From UBA1672 sp050633325 (GTDB taxonomy: Bacteria > Pseudomonadota > Alphaproteobacteria > Micavibrionales > Micavibrionaceae): 64,000 nt of DNA. This document shows positions 25,823 through 34,407 of the stretch, piece by piece (the first letter of the stretch is position 1; each line of letters begins with the position of its first letter). A program made the position numbers and the translations under genes. The DNA lies in the NCBI GenBank assembly GCA_050633325.1, contig JBOEGH010000002.1:124001-188000 (forward strand), given 5' to 3'. Under the pieces are notes generated by a model. It was not told the DNA's origin. It did not search any database and saw only the letters and a program-made list of their open reading frames with translations.

Positions 25823-27286
25823 ATGCAAGTAAAACAGCTTAAGCAAGACGGTTTAAATCATGAACTTGAAGTTACTGTGGGCGCGGATGAAATCGCGAAC
25901 CATGTTGACACACGTTTGTCAGAGTTGAGCAAGACGGTTAAAATACCTGGTTTCAGACCTGGTAAAGTGCCTATGCCTATTATGAAGCAAAAATACGGTA
26001 AAGCCGTTATGGGTGAAGTTCTTGAAACTGCTGTTAATGACAGTTCGCAACAAGCAATTAAAGAGCAAGAGATTACTCCTGCATTGCAGCCTAAAATCGA
26101 AGTTAAGTCATTTGATGAAGGTAAAGACCTTATTTATACTATGGAAGTAGAAGCACTGCCAAAAATTGAAGTTCAAGACTATAAGGGCTTTAAACTAACT
26201 AAGCAGGTTGCTAAGGCCGATGATGCGGCGATTGATGAGGCGTTAACACGTATAGCGTCTATGCGTAAATCAAGCAAACCTATTGAAGGCAAGCGTGCGG
26301 CTAAATCTGGTGATACTGTTGTTATTGATTTTGATGGTCGCACTGCGGATGATGACGTTAAGCAACCAGGTATGGCGGCAGAAGGTCATAGTCTTGAGCT
26401 GGGAAGTAATTCATTTATCCCTGGTTTTGAAGACCAGTTGGTTGGCAAAAAAGCCGGCGACAAGGTAGAGGTTAAGGTTCAATTTCCAGAAGAGTATGGC
26501 TCAGCCGAGTTGGCTGGTCGTGATGCTATATTTGATGTTGAAATTCACGAGATTCGCGAGACTGTTGATGCGGAAATTGACGATGAATTCGCTAAATCAC
26601 TTGGAATGGATGATCTTGCCGCTCTTCGCAACGCAGTTGCAGAGCAGACAAACCAAGAGTTTGATAACCATAGTCGTTTGAAATTGAAGAAAGAGTTGTT
26701 GGATCAGCTTGATGAAGCACATAAGTTTGAAATACCAGAAGGTATGAAGGATCTTGAGCTTAAAAACATTCTTCAGCAGGTTAAAATGGACAACCAGCAA
26801 CGTGGTGTTGATGAAGAGCCAACAGAAGAGGAAACAGCAGAGCTGGAGGAGATTGCGGCTCGTCGTGTTCGTCTAGGTCTAGTTCTTTCTGAAATTGGTA
26901 AAGAGAATAACATTCAAGTTGTTGATGCAGAATTGCAAAAAGCTGTAATTTCTGAAGCTCAAAAATACCCTGGTCAAGAAAAAGAGGTTTTTGATTACTT
27001 CTCTAAGAACCGTGATGCGCTAGAATCTCTTCGTGCACCAATTTATGAAGATAAGGTTGTTGATTTCATTCTTGAGCTTGCAACGGTAACAGACAAGGAA
27101 GTGACTGTTGAAGAGTTAACCGCAGATGAGGAAGCTGAAGAAGCACCAAAGGCAAAGAAGAAGCCTGCTGCAAAGAAAAAAGCTGCCTCTAAGAAAAAAG
27201 ATGATGATGCATCTGAGGACAAGCCGGCAGCAAAGAAAGCTCCTGCTGCGAAGAAAAAAGCTGCTCCTAAGAAAAAAGCATCTTAG
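25823..27286 (+). CDS. tig: Trigger factor with a lysine/alanine-rich C-terminal tail
   Basis: 487 residues; the family is usually 430-450. Trigger factor binds the ribosome near the exit tunnel and shields nascent chains. The N-terminal ribosome-binding domain carries the signature GFRPGKVPM (about residues 44-52). The FKBP-type prolyl isomerase domain (about 160-245) has SGDTVVIDFDGR and FIPGFEDQLVG, and the C-terminal helical chaperone domain follows. From about residue 440 there is an extra tail built of AAKKK/PAAKKKA-like repeats split by a DDDASED patch, resembling histone H1 tails. The tail is in frame and ends in a clean stop. tig precedes clpP, the normal order. Confidence 0.95.
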   Translation: MQVKQLKQDGLNHELEVTVGADEIANHVDTRLSELSKTVKIPGFRPGKVPMPIMKQKYGKAVMGEVLETAVNDSSQQAIKEQEITPALQPKIEVKSFDEGKDLIYTMEVEALPKIEVQDYKGFKLTKQVAKADDAAIDEALTRIASMRKSSKPIEGKRAAKSGDTVVIDFDGRTADDDVKQPGMAAEGHSLELGSNSFIPGFEDQLVGKKAGDKVEVKVQFPEEYGSAELAGRDAIFDVEIHEIRETVDAEIDDEFAKSLGMDDLAALRNAVAEQTNQEFDNHSRLKLKKELLDQLDEAHKFEIPEGMKDLELKNILQQVKMDNQQRGVDEEPTEEETAELEEIAARRVRLGLVLSEIGKENNIQVVDAELQKAVISEAQKYPGQEKEVFDYFSKNRDALESLRAPIYEDKVVDFILELATVTDKEVTVEELTADEEAEEAPKAKKKPAAKKKAASKKKDDDASEDKPAAKKAPAAKKKAAPKKKAS

Positions 27287-27319
27287 TAGAAGTAAATTAT
27301 TTTTATAAAAATCTTGAAC

Positions 27320-27349
27320 AAGCCGTGCACAGTGGGTACGGTTTGTTTT
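27320..27349 (+). terminator. Terminator after tig
   Basis: AAGCCGTGC (27320-27328) pairs with GTACGGTTT (27336-27344) with two G-T wobbles around a 7-base loop, followed by GTTTTG. The weak T tract suggests partial termination before clpP. Confidence 0.55.
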
Positions 27350-27420
27350 GACTCTAGCGTTCATGCGTGCGAGTCTTATTCATTCGAATAACCCTGTAAT
27401 TTTAAAAACTGTGAGCAAAT

Positions 27421-28068
27421 ATGTTTGATTCAAATCCAATTGATACTTATATGAACCATCTTGTCCCGACTGTGATTGAGCAGACAAACAGAGGAGAGCG
27501 TGCATTCGATATCTATTCCAGGCTGTTGAAGGAGCGTATTATATTTCTTACAGGTGAGGTAAATGATTACGTTTCATCTGTAATTTGTGCGCAGTTGTTG
27601 TTCTTGGAATCAGAAAACCCTAATAAGGAAATATCATTCTATATTAACTCTCCGGGTGGTGTCGTTACGGCAGGTTTGGCTATGTATGATACTATGCAGT
27701 ATATCCGCCCTAAAGTTTCTACTGTTTGTGTGGGGCAGGCGGCGTCAATGGGTTCATTCCTTCTTATGGCAGGGGAAAAGGGTATGCGTTATTCTTTGCC
27801 TAACTCACGTATAATGATTCACCAGCCGTCTGGTGGTGCACGTGGCCAAGCAAGCGATATTGAAATTCAGGCGCAAGAAATCCTACGTTTACGTCAAAGC
27901 TTGAACGAAACATATGTTAAGCACACTGGTCAAAAATTAAAAGTCGTAGAAGAAGCGATGGATCGTGATAACTTCATGAGCGCTCAAGAAGCCAAAGACT
28001 GGGGGTTGATTGACCATGTTGTTGAATCAAAGCCAGTACCTGAAGATGAAAAAGATAAGAAAAAATAA
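27421..28068 (+). CDS. clpP: ATP-dependent Clp protease proteolytic subunit
   Basis: 215 residues, within the normal range. ClpP forms the 14-subunit serine protease chamber that works with ClpX or ClpA. The catalytic serine lies in GQAASMGSFLL (about residue 111), the histidine in RIMIHQPSGG (about residue 136), and the aspartate in the following helix-strand region. A short acidic/basic tail (PEDEKDKKK) ends the protein. The expected next gene, clpX, is missing: the 130 bases downstream hold a terminator, then a promoter and lon. Confidence 0.97.
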   Translation: MFDSNPIDTYMNHLVPTVIEQTNRGERAFDIYSRLLKERIIFLTGEVNDYVSSVICAQLLFLESENPNKEISFYINSPGGVVTAGLAMYDTMQYIRPKVSTVCVGQAASMGSFLLMAGEKGMRYSLPNSRIMIHQPSGGARGQASDIEIQAQEILRLRQSLNETYVKHTGQKLKVVEEAMDRDNFMSAQEAKDWGLIDHVVESKPVPEDEKDKKK

Positions 28069-28102
28069 ACTTTTTTCTGTGTAGTATGGTTACATTGGTT
28101 TT

Positions 28103-28130
28103 AGTGCTCTATTGTTTTTAGAGCGCTTTT
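28103..28130 (+). terminator. Rho-independent terminator after clpP
   Basis: AGTGCTCTA (28103-28111) pairs with TAGAGCGCT (28119-28127) with one G-T wobble around TTGTTTT, then TTT. It isolates clpP from lon. Confidence 0.65.
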
Positions 28131-28159
28131 ACCAAAGTTAAATTGAAATGAGACACCTT

Positions 28160-28188
28160 TTGTTAAGGTGTTATCTTCAATATATAAT
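28160..28188 (+). promoter_or_regulatory. Predicted sigma-70 promoter of lon
   Basis: TTGTTA (28160-28165), exactly 17 bases, then a perfect TATAAT (28183-28188), 34 bases before the lon ATG. No convincing RpoH-type box was seen. Confidence 0.6.
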
Positions 28189-28221
28189 ATTCTCTTGTTA
28201 TTGATATGTAAGGATTTATCG

Positions 28222-30633
28222 ATGTCAGATGTAAATAGCACTCTATACGCTGTTCTCCCTTTAAGGGATATTGTGGTTTTCCCACATATGATAGTACCAT
28301 TATTCGTTGGGCGTGATAAATCGGTCCAAGCGTTAGAGCATGTAATGCATACTGATAAGAAGATTGTCCTTGTAACGCAGAAAACTCCAACGGAGGATGA
28401 TCCAGGTCCCGGGGATTTATATTCAGTAGGAACAATTGGAACAATATTACAGCTTTTGAAATTACCTGATGGAACAGTAAAGGTTCTTGTCGAGGGTGGG
28501 GAGCGTGTAAGTCTTTCCAACTTGGTTGAAGATAATGGGTTTATAGAAGCAAATATATCAGAGATTATCGATACTACTGTTGGTGATGAAGAGTTAGAAG
28601 CGCTGTCTCGCGCGGCAATGACGCAGTTTGAACAATATGTTAAGCTTAATAAAAAAATACCGCCTGAGGTGATAGTTTCAATAAATCAAATTGATGAGCC
28701 ATCAAAAATGGTTGATACAATTGCATCTCACCTGGCACTTAAAATTGATCAAAAGCAGGATTTGCTTGAACTTGCCACCACGGCTGAGCGTTTAGAGCGT
28801 ATATATTCTTTCATGGAGGGGGAAATAGGTGTTCTTCAGGTTGAAAAACGTGTGCGCTCTCGTGTTAAAAGGCAAATGGAGAAAACTCAACGCGAATATT
28901 ATTTGAATGAGCAAATGAAGGCTATTCAAAAAGAGTTAGGCGATGGTGAAGATGGCCTGGACGAGTTGGGCGAACTTGATAAGAAAATAGAAGAAACAAA
29001 AATGCCTAAAGAAGCGTTAGAGCGTTCAAAGGCGGAAATGAAAAAACTGCGCCAGATGAGCCCGATGTCAGCAGAGGCAACCGTTGTACGCAATTACTTG
29101 GACTGGGTTTTGAATGTTCCTTGGCATAAAAAATCCAGAGTTAAAAAAGATATAAAAGCTGCTAAGTCAGTTCTGGACAAAGATCATTACGGTTTGGAAA
29201 AGGTTAAAGAACGCATTTTAGAATATCTTGCTGTTCAACAGCGCACTAATAAAGTGCGTGGTACAATTCTATGTCTTGCCGGGCCGCCGGGCGTTGGTAA
29301 GACATCTTTGGGTAAGTCCATTGCAAAGGCTACTAACCGCAATTTTGTGCGTATGTCTTTGGGGGGTGTCCGTGATGAAAGCGAAATACGTGGACATCGT
29401 CGCACTTATATTGGTGCGATGCCCGGTAAAGTTATTCAGGGCATGAAAAAGGCAAAAACAATCAATCCTCTGTTTTTGTTTGACGAGATTGATAAGTTGG
29501 GATCAGATTATCGTGGTGACCCTAGCTCCGCGTTGTTAGAAGTTCTTGATCCGGAGCAAAACGATAAATTCCAAGATCACTATCTGGAGTTGGATTACGA
29601 TTTATCCGATGTTATGTTTGTATGTACTGCGAATAATATATCTAATATGTCTCGTCCTCTTCTTGATCGTATGGAAGTTATCAGAATATCGGGTTACACT
29701 GAGGATGAAAAAATACAAATAACACGTCGCCATTTGCTTAAAAAGCAAATGAAACTTGCAGGTCTTAAGAATAACGAGTTTAGTATCAGTGATGCCGCTA
29801 TTCGTGATCTGATTCGCTATTATACTCGTGAGGCTGGTGTTCGTGGTCTGGAAAGAGAATTAGCAAATCTTTGTCGTAAGGCGATAAAAGAGATACTTAT
29901 GAAGGGCAAGGAGAAGATATCTATTACCCCTCGTGGCCTTCATAAATATGCAGGTGTAAAGAAATGTAGATACGGAGAAATAGAAGAATTTGATCGCGTC
30001 GGTGTTGTCAATGGATTGGCATATACCGAAAGTGGCGGTGATCTTTTATCTATTGAGGCAGTTAGAATGCCTGGTAAAGATTGTAAGATTTCCACGACCG
30101 GGAACTTAAAAGATGTTATGCGGGAGTCGATTACAGTGGCGGAGATGCTAACAAAATCTCGTGCCGCACAATACGGCCTTGATTACGAGGTGTTAAAGAC
30201 ACAACAAGTTCATGTCCATGTTCCGGAAGGGGCAACACCCAAAGATGGTCCTTCTGCCGGGGCGGCGATGGTGACTGCAATTATATCTGCGCTTTCTGAT
30301 ATTGAAATCCGTAGAGATATCGCAATGACTGGTGAGGTTAATTTACGTGGTAATGTTACTGCTATAGGTGGTTTAAAGGAAAAGCTTCTTGCTGCACTTC
30401 GTGGTGGTATAAAAACGGTTCTTATCCCTCAAGATAATGAAAAGGACTTGGCGGATATACCTAAAAAGGCTTTAAAGGGGCTGACCATTATCCCTGTTAG
30501 AACTATAGATGAGGTTCTTTCTCATGCTCTTTTAGACATGCCCAAGCCTCTTGATGTGCTAAAAAATGAAGAATTAGACGAAATTTCTTCAAAAACAGCA
30601 GAAAACAAGGGACAAAGCGTTATTCACCATTGA
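28222..30633 (+). CDS. lon: ATP-dependent protease Lon
   Basis: About 803 residues from ATG 28222, which has a TAAGGA site seven bases upstream; earlier in-frame starts add residues unlike the family. Lon degrades misfolded and regulatory proteins. The N-terminal LON domain starts YAVLPLRDIVVFPHM. The AAA+ module has Walker A GPPGVGKTSLGKS (about residue 357) and Walker B FLFDEIDKLG. The C-terminal protease domain has the catalytic serine in PKDGPSAGAAM (about residue 680) and the lysine in GGLKEKLLAALRGG. It has its own predicted promoter after the clpP terminator and is followed by hupB, as in other alphaproteobacteria. Confidence 0.97.
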   Translation: MSDVNSTLYAVLPLRDIVVFPHMIVPLFVGRDKSVQALEHVMHTDKKIVLVTQKTPTEDDPGPGDLYSVGTIGTILQLLKLPDGTVKVLVEGGERVSLSNLVEDNGFIEANISEIIDTTVGDEELEALSRAAMTQFEQYVKLNKKIPPEVIVSINQIDEPSKMVDTIASHLALKIDQKQDLLELATTAERLERIYSFMEGEIGVLQVEKRVRSRVKRQMEKTQREYYLNEQMKAIQKELGDGEDGLDELGELDKKIEETKMPKEALERSKAEMKKLRQMSPMSAEATVVRNYLDWVLNVPWHKKSRVKKDIKAAKSVLDKDHYGLEKVKERILEYLAVQQRTNKVRGTILCLAGPPGVGKTSLGKSIAKATNRNFVRMSLGGVRDESEIRGHRRTYIGAMPGKVIQGMKKAKTINPLFLFDEIDKLGSDYRGDPSSALLEVLDPEQNDKFQDHYLELDYDLSDVMFVCTANNISNMSRPLLDRMEVIRISGYTEDEKIQITRRHLLKKQMKLAGLKNNEFSISDAAIRDLIRYYTREAGVRGLERELANLCRKAIKEILMKGKEKISITPRGLHKYAGVKKCRYGEIEEFDRVGVVNGLAYTESGGDLLSIEAVRMPGKDCKISTTGNLKDVMRESITVAEMLTKSRAAQYGLDYEVLKTQQVHVHVPEGATPKDGPSAGAAMVTAIISALSDIEIRRDIAMTGEVNLRGNVTAIGGLKEKLLAALRGGIKTVLIPQDNEKDLADIPKKALKGLTIIPVRTIDEVLSHALLDMPKPLDVLKNEELDEISSKTAENKGQSVIHH

Positions 30634-30797
30634 ACCTTTGCAAAAAAAAGATTACAAAGGAATCACTAAGAATGATTGTAACAGCGCGCTGAGCAAGAGT
30701 TTTGTGCTTTGATTCGTTGTTTTCATTTTTTGAGCTGATTCTGGAATGGTTCTAGATTTGGTGTGGTTTTAAAACTTAAACGTAAAGGGAATTCCTT

Positions 30798-31079
30798 ATG
30801 AACAAGCAAGATCTTGTATCAAAAGTAGCTGCATCCGCAGATATGTCTAAACAAAAAGCAGCATCTGCTGTTGATGCTGTTATTGACGCAATTAAAGGTA
30901 GTCTTGAGACTGGTGAAGATGTGCGTCTTGTTGGTTTCGGTACTTTTTCTGTATCTGACCGTGCAGCGACTACTGGCCGTAACCCACGTACTGGTGAGCC
31001 AATTGCAATTCCAGCGTCAAAGCAGCCTAAATTTAAAGCTGGTAAAGAGCTAAAAGAAGCTGTTAACGGTAAAAAATAG
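30798..31079 (+). CDS. hupB: DNA-binding protein HU-beta
   Basis: 93 residues, the standard size. HU bends and compacts DNA as a dimer. The two N-terminal helices start MNKQDLVSKVA, the GFGTFSVSDRAATTGRNP segment (about residues 46-63) forms the signature and arm, and the arm continues with GEPIAIPASKQPKFKAGK. The gene lies 164 bases behind lon and is closed by its own terminator. Confidence 0.97.
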   Translation: MNKQDLVSKVAASADMSKQKAASAVDAVIDAIKGSLETGEDVRLVGFGTFSVSDRAATTGRNPRTGEPIAIPASKQPKFKAGKELKEAVNGKK

Positions 31080-31111
31080 ATTTTTACTGTTTTAGTTTTG
31101 TAAATATTCCG

Positions 31112-31150
31112 TTTGGTCGCTTCATTTTTATGTGCGGCCAAATTTTTTTT
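31112..31150 (+). terminator. Rho-independent terminator after hupB
   Basis: TTTGGTCGC (31112-31120) pairs with GCGGCCAAA (31134-31142) with one T-G wobble, followed by eight T residues. Confidence 0.8.
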
Positions 31151-31170
31151 ATAAATATTGAATTATGCTA

Positions 31171-31199
31171 TTGCTTTTTCTCTCGAGAGTAATTAGATA
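31171..31199 (+). promoter_or_regulatory. Possible promoter of tRNA-Val
   Basis: TTGCTT (31171-31176), 17 bases, then TAGATA (31194-31199). The spacer contains the palindrome CTCTCGAGAG. A start site near 31206 would make the transcript begin at the inverted repeat flanking the tRNA. Confidence 0.35.
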
Positions 31200-31205
31200 T
31201 AGGCC

Positions 31206-31299
31206 ATCGATTGGGAAGGGTGATTAGCTCAGCTGGGAGAGCATCTCGTTTACACCGAGAGGGTCGGCGGTTCGATCCCGTCATCACCCACCAATCGAT
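31206..31299. repeat. 9-bp inverted repeat flanking tRNA-Val
   Basis: ATCGATTGG (31206-31214) and CCAATCGAT (31291-31299) are perfect reverse complements. The second copy includes the encoded CCA, so the precursor leader could pair with the 3' end and extend the acceptor stem, with GAA left unpaired. Confidence 0.6.
31218..31293 (+). tRNA. tRNA-Val (anticodon TAC)
   Basis: 76 bases. Acceptor GGGTGAT (31218-31224) pairs with ATCACCC (31283-31289), the discriminator is A, and CCA is encoded. D arm AGCTGGGAGA, anticodon loop TTTACAC with TAC, T arm GGCGG-TTCGATC-CCGTC. It lies between hupB and the nuo genes, as in many alphaproteobacteria. The following 209 bases to nuoA show no gene. Confidence 0.97.
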
Positions 31300-31508
31300 C
31301 CTTTACCCCCTTTATACAATTGATGTTTCTTTTCGTATGATTGTTTACGATTATCTTTTATGGCGCATATAATATGTCGATGTGGTGTGCAGAGCGTTAA
31401 TACATGATTTGTTAGGAAAACATCATGAAACACTGGTTTAAGGTGTTTCCAATATGCTTGTAAGCTGTTAAAATTTAATCTAATAATTTTCTTGAAAGAA
31501 CAAGAATC

Positions 31509-31880
31509 ATGGCTCCGCAAGAATTACTTATTGAATACCTTCCTATTTTGGTTTTTATGGCTATTGCTGCTGCAATGTCGATTGCAATGATTGCCGGTTC
31601 TATTCTTGCAGGTGTGCGCAAGCCCGACGCAGAAAAGCTATCTGCTTATGAGTGTGGGTTTGATGCTTTTTCGGACGTGCGTGGTAAATTTGACGTGCGT
31701 TTTTACTTGGTTACTTTGTTGTTTATTATTTTTGATTTAGAAATCGCATTTTTATTTCCTTGGGCTATTACCCTTGGAAAAATTGGTGTTTTTGGTTTTT
31801 GGTCTATGGTGGTGTTCCTTTCCGTTCTAACTGTTGGTTTTGTTTATGAATGGAAAAAGGGTGGACTTGACTGGGAATAG
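31509..31880 (+). CDS. nuoA: NADH-quinone oxidoreductase subunit A
   Basis: 123 residues with three transmembrane helices. NuoA is a membrane subunit of complex I at the junction with the hydrophilic arm. The conserved loop EKLSAYECGFDAF (about residues 40-52) and the helix LVTLLFIIFDLEIAFLFPWA (about 67-86) are family signatures. It is the first gene of the nuo cluster; nuoB follows after 21 bases. Confidence 0.96.
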   Translation: MAPQELLIEYLPILVFMAIAAAMSIAMIAGSILAGVRKPDAEKLSAYECGFDAFSDVRGKFDVRFYLVTLLFIIFDLEIAFLFPWAITLGKIGVFGFWSMVVFLSVLTVGFVYEWKKGGLDWE

Positions 31881-31901
31881 AGATAAGAGAGATGTATTAT
31901 T

Positions 31902-32477
31902 ATGGGACACGACAAAAGAATTATTGAGGCACCGGAATATACGCAGGAAATGCGTTCTTCTTTCCCTCCTGCGCAGGATCAGGATGTCGTGCCTGCCGCA
32001 ATTTCAAAGACGTTGGATGAGAAAGGCTTTGTCTTAACCAGTGCGGATAGTTTGTTTGATTGGGCGCGTACAGGGTCTCTGTGGCCTATGACTTTTGGTT
32101 TGGCTTGTTGTGCCGTTGAAATGATACATGGCTATATGAGCCGTTACGACCTTGATAGATTCGGAATTATCCCAAGACCTAGCCCGAGACAATCTGATGT
32201 GATGATTGTTGCGGGAACACTTACAAATAAAATGGCACCTGCATTGCGCCGTGTTTATGATCAAATGCCAGAGCCAAGGTGGGTTGTATCAATGGGCTCT
32301 TGCGCCAATGGTGGTGGGTATTACCATTACTCTTATTCAGTTGTACGTGGTTGTGATCGTGTTGTGCCTGTCGATATTTATATACCGGGCTGTCCGCCAA
32401 CAGCAGAAGCAATGGTGTACGGACTGTTACAGTTACAGAAAAAAATACAACGAGAGGATACACGAATTGCCCGATGA
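31902..32477 (+). CDS. nuoB: NADH-quinone oxidoreductase subunit B
   Basis: 191 residues. NuoB carries the terminal iron-sulfur cluster N2 next to the quinone site. The four ligands are present: the tandem Cys pair in GLACCAVEM (about residues 66-67), Cys in SMGSCANGGGYY (about 131) and Cys in IPGCPPTAEA (about 161). The end of the gene overlaps the nuoC start by 11 bases. Confidence 0.97.
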   Translation: MGHDKRIIEAPEYTQEMRSSFPPAQDQDVVPAAISKTLDEKGFVLTSADSLFDWARTGSLWPMTFGLACCAVEMIHGYMSRYDLDRFGIIPRPSPRQSDVMIVAGTLTNKMAPALRRVYDQMPEPRWVVSMGSCANGGGYYHYSYSVVRGCDRVVPVDIYIPGCPPTAEAMVYGLLQLQKKIQREDTRIAR

Positions 32478-33144
32478 TTCTCTCAAAGATTTATCTGATT
32501 ACATATCAGAAAAACTGGAAAAGCATGTTACAGGGTGCGTATTCGAAAAGGATGAGCTTGTTGTAAATGCTAAGGCTGACGATATTGTCGCTGTTTTGCA
32601 GTTCTTGCGTGATGATCGTGAGTGTGAATACACAACCCTTATTGATTTATGTGGTGTTGATTATCCTGATCGGGCTGAACGATTTGAAGTTGTTTATTGC
32701 CTGCTGTCTATTCGTCAGAATAACCGTGTTCGTGTGAAAATATCTGTTGAGGAGGATCAAATAGTTCCTTCAGTTACAGGAATATTCAGTGTCGCAGGTT
32801 GGTTAGAGCGTGAGACCTGGGATATGTATGGCGTTTTATTCGCAGGCAATCCTGACCTTCGTCGTATTTTGACGGACTATGGATTTGAAGGTCACCCACA
32901 ACGCAAAGACTTTCCACTTACCGGTTATGTTGAGCTGCGCTATGATGAGGAGCAAAAACGCGTTGTTTATGAGCCTGTAACACTTACTCAAGACTATCGT
33001 TCTTTTGATTATCTTAGCCCATGGGAGGGAATGACAGATATGCAAATCCCGGGTGATGAAAAGGCGGCTGTTCCGGCGCATGGTTGGAAAGGTGTTTTAG
33101 AAGAAAATAATGACGAAGCGGGAGGTAAAGAAAATGCCTCTTAA
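32467..33144 (+). CDS. nuoC: NADH-quinone oxidoreductase subunit C
   Basis: About 225 residues from TTG 32467, with a GAGAGGA ribosome-binding site eight bases upstream inside nuoB. The open frame extends far upstream but that part is antisense to nothing and overlaps nuoB, so it is not coding. NuoC is a hydrophilic-arm subunit. Family motifs are LIDLCGVDYPDR (about residue 59), the GWLERETWDMYG motif (about 112) and LTDYGFEGHPQRKDFPLTGYVE. It is separate from nuoD, unlike the fused form of E. coli. It overlaps nuoD by 11 bases. Confidence 0.94.
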   Translation: MPDDSLKDLSDYISEKLEKHVTGCVFEKDELVVNAKADDIVAVLQFLRDDRECEYTTLIDLCGVDYPDRAERFEVVYCLLSIRQNNRVRVKISVEEDQIVPSVTGIFSVAGWLERETWDMYGVLFAGNPDLRRILTDYGFEGHPQRKDFPLTGYVELRYDEEQKRVVYEPVTLTQDYRSFDYLSPWEGMTDMQIPGDEKAAVPAHGWKGVLEENNDEAGGKENAS

Positions 33145-34354
33145 AGATAAGATAGACACCCCTGATGTAGTAATTGGCGAAGAGACGCAAATAAAGCCGT
33201 TTACAATGAATTTTGGACCACAGCATCCTGCGGCGCATGGTGTTTTGCGCTTGGTTCTTGAAATGGAAGGTGAAATTGTTGAGCGCGCAGACCCGCACAT
33301 CGGTTTGCTTCACCGTGGCACAGAAAAACTGATTGAGCATAAAACATATACACAGGCCTTACCTTATTTCGATCGTTTAGATTATGTTTGCCCGATGAAT
33401 CAGGAACATGTTTTTGCAATGGCAATTGAAAAACTGTTGGGCGTTAGTGTTCCTCGTCGTGGTCAGTATATCAGGGTGTTGTTTTGTGAACTCGGCCGAG
33501 TGTTAAATCATATACTGAATATAACGACTTTCGCGCTTGACGTTGGTGCTATTACTCCTGCTCTTTGGGGATTTGAGGAGCGCGAAAAAGGTATGGAGTT
33601 TTATGAGCGCATCTGTGGCGCACGTCTACATGCCAATTATTTCCGGCCGGGTGGAGTAGCACAGGACATGCCTGCAGGTCTTGCAGAAGACATGATGGAG
33701 TGGTGCGATAACTTCCCTAAATTTTTACATGACCTTGAAAGCTTGCTAACTGATAACCGCATATTTAAACAACGTACTGTTGATATTGGTGTGGTGTCAC
33801 CAGAAGATGCACAGGATTGGGGATTTACCGGTGCAATGTTACGTGGCTCTGGTATTGCGTGGGATTTACGTAAATCTCAGCCTTATGAGGTTTATGAAGA
33901 GTTGGATTTTGATATTCCGATTGGCAAGACTGGTGACTGTTATGCACGTTATTTGGTTCGTATGGAAGAAATGCATCAATCAATCAGTATTATGAAACAG
34001 TGTCTTGAAAATATGCCAACGGGTTATGTTCGTTCAAATGATTATAAAGTCACCCCGCCACCGCGCGCAGAAATGAAAAGCTCTATGGAGGCTTTGATAC
34101 ATCACTTTAAACTTTATACTGAAGGATTTCATGTTCCTGCTGGGGAAACTTATACTGCTGTAGAAGCTCCTAAAGGTGAGTTTGGCGTATATCTGGTTAG
34201 TGATGGTACTAATAAGCCGTATCGTTGTCGTATTCGTGCTCCGGGTTTTCCGCATTTACAAGCTCTTGATTTTATGAGTAGAGGTCATCAACTGGCTGAC
34301 ACTGTTTCTATTATTGGCTCTCTTGATATTGTGTTTGGGGAGATAGATCGATGA
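33134..34354 (+). CDS. nuoD: NADH-quinone oxidoreductase subunit D
   Basis: 406 residues from ATG 33134, chosen because GGAGG lies eight bases upstream; the ATG at 33110 lacks a site. NuoD (49-kDa subunit) shapes the quinone-binding cavity. NFGPQHPAAHGVLRL (about residue 26), HIGLLHRGTEKLIE (about 56), and the C-terminal segment ending DIVFGEIDR are family signatures. nuoE follows after about 53 bases. Confidence 0.97.
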   Translation: MPLKDKIDTPDVVIGEETQIKPFTMNFGPQHPAAHGVLRLVLEMEGEIVERADPHIGLLHRGTEKLIEHKTYTQALPYFDRLDYVCPMNQEHVFAMAIEKLLGVSVPRRGQYIRVLFCELGRVLNHILNITTFALDVGAITPALWGFEEREKGMEFYERICGARLHANYFRPGGVAQDMPAGLAEDMMEWCDNFPKFLHDLESLLTDNRIFKQRTVDIGVVSPEDAQDWGFTGAMLRGSGIAWDLRKSQPYEVYEELDFDIPIGKTGDCYARYLVRMEEMHQSISIMKQCLENMPTGYVRSNDYKVTPPPRAEMKSSMEALIHHFKLYTEGFHVPAGETYTAVEAPKGEFGVYLVSDGTNKPYRCRIRAPGFPHLQALDFMSRGHQLADTVSIIGSLDIVFGEIDR

Positions 34355-34407
34355 TGTCTATGCCAATATATGATGTCAGTGCTTTAAACTTAACTAAATG
34401 AAAAACA

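Noticed and set aside
25657..25842. A 61-codon frame over tRNA-Leu
   Set aside because: It covers the tRNA and its terminator and has no ribosome-binding site; it is only an open frame through structured RNA.
27138..27286. A frameshift creating the basic tail of trigger factor
   Set aside because: The tail keeps the same frame as the conserved domain, uses normal codons and ends at a clean stop. Alternating Lys and Ala codons look selected rather than out of frame.
28069..28221. A hidden or fragmentary clpX between clpP and lon
   Set aside because: The 153 bases contain a hairpin terminator and a promoter, and no translated piece resembles ClpX in any frame.
32206..32466. A longer nuoC starting inside nuoB
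   Set aside because: The upstream frame overlaps conserved nuoB codons and encodes no NuoC-like sequence. The TTG at 32467 has a strong ribosome-binding site at the right distance.
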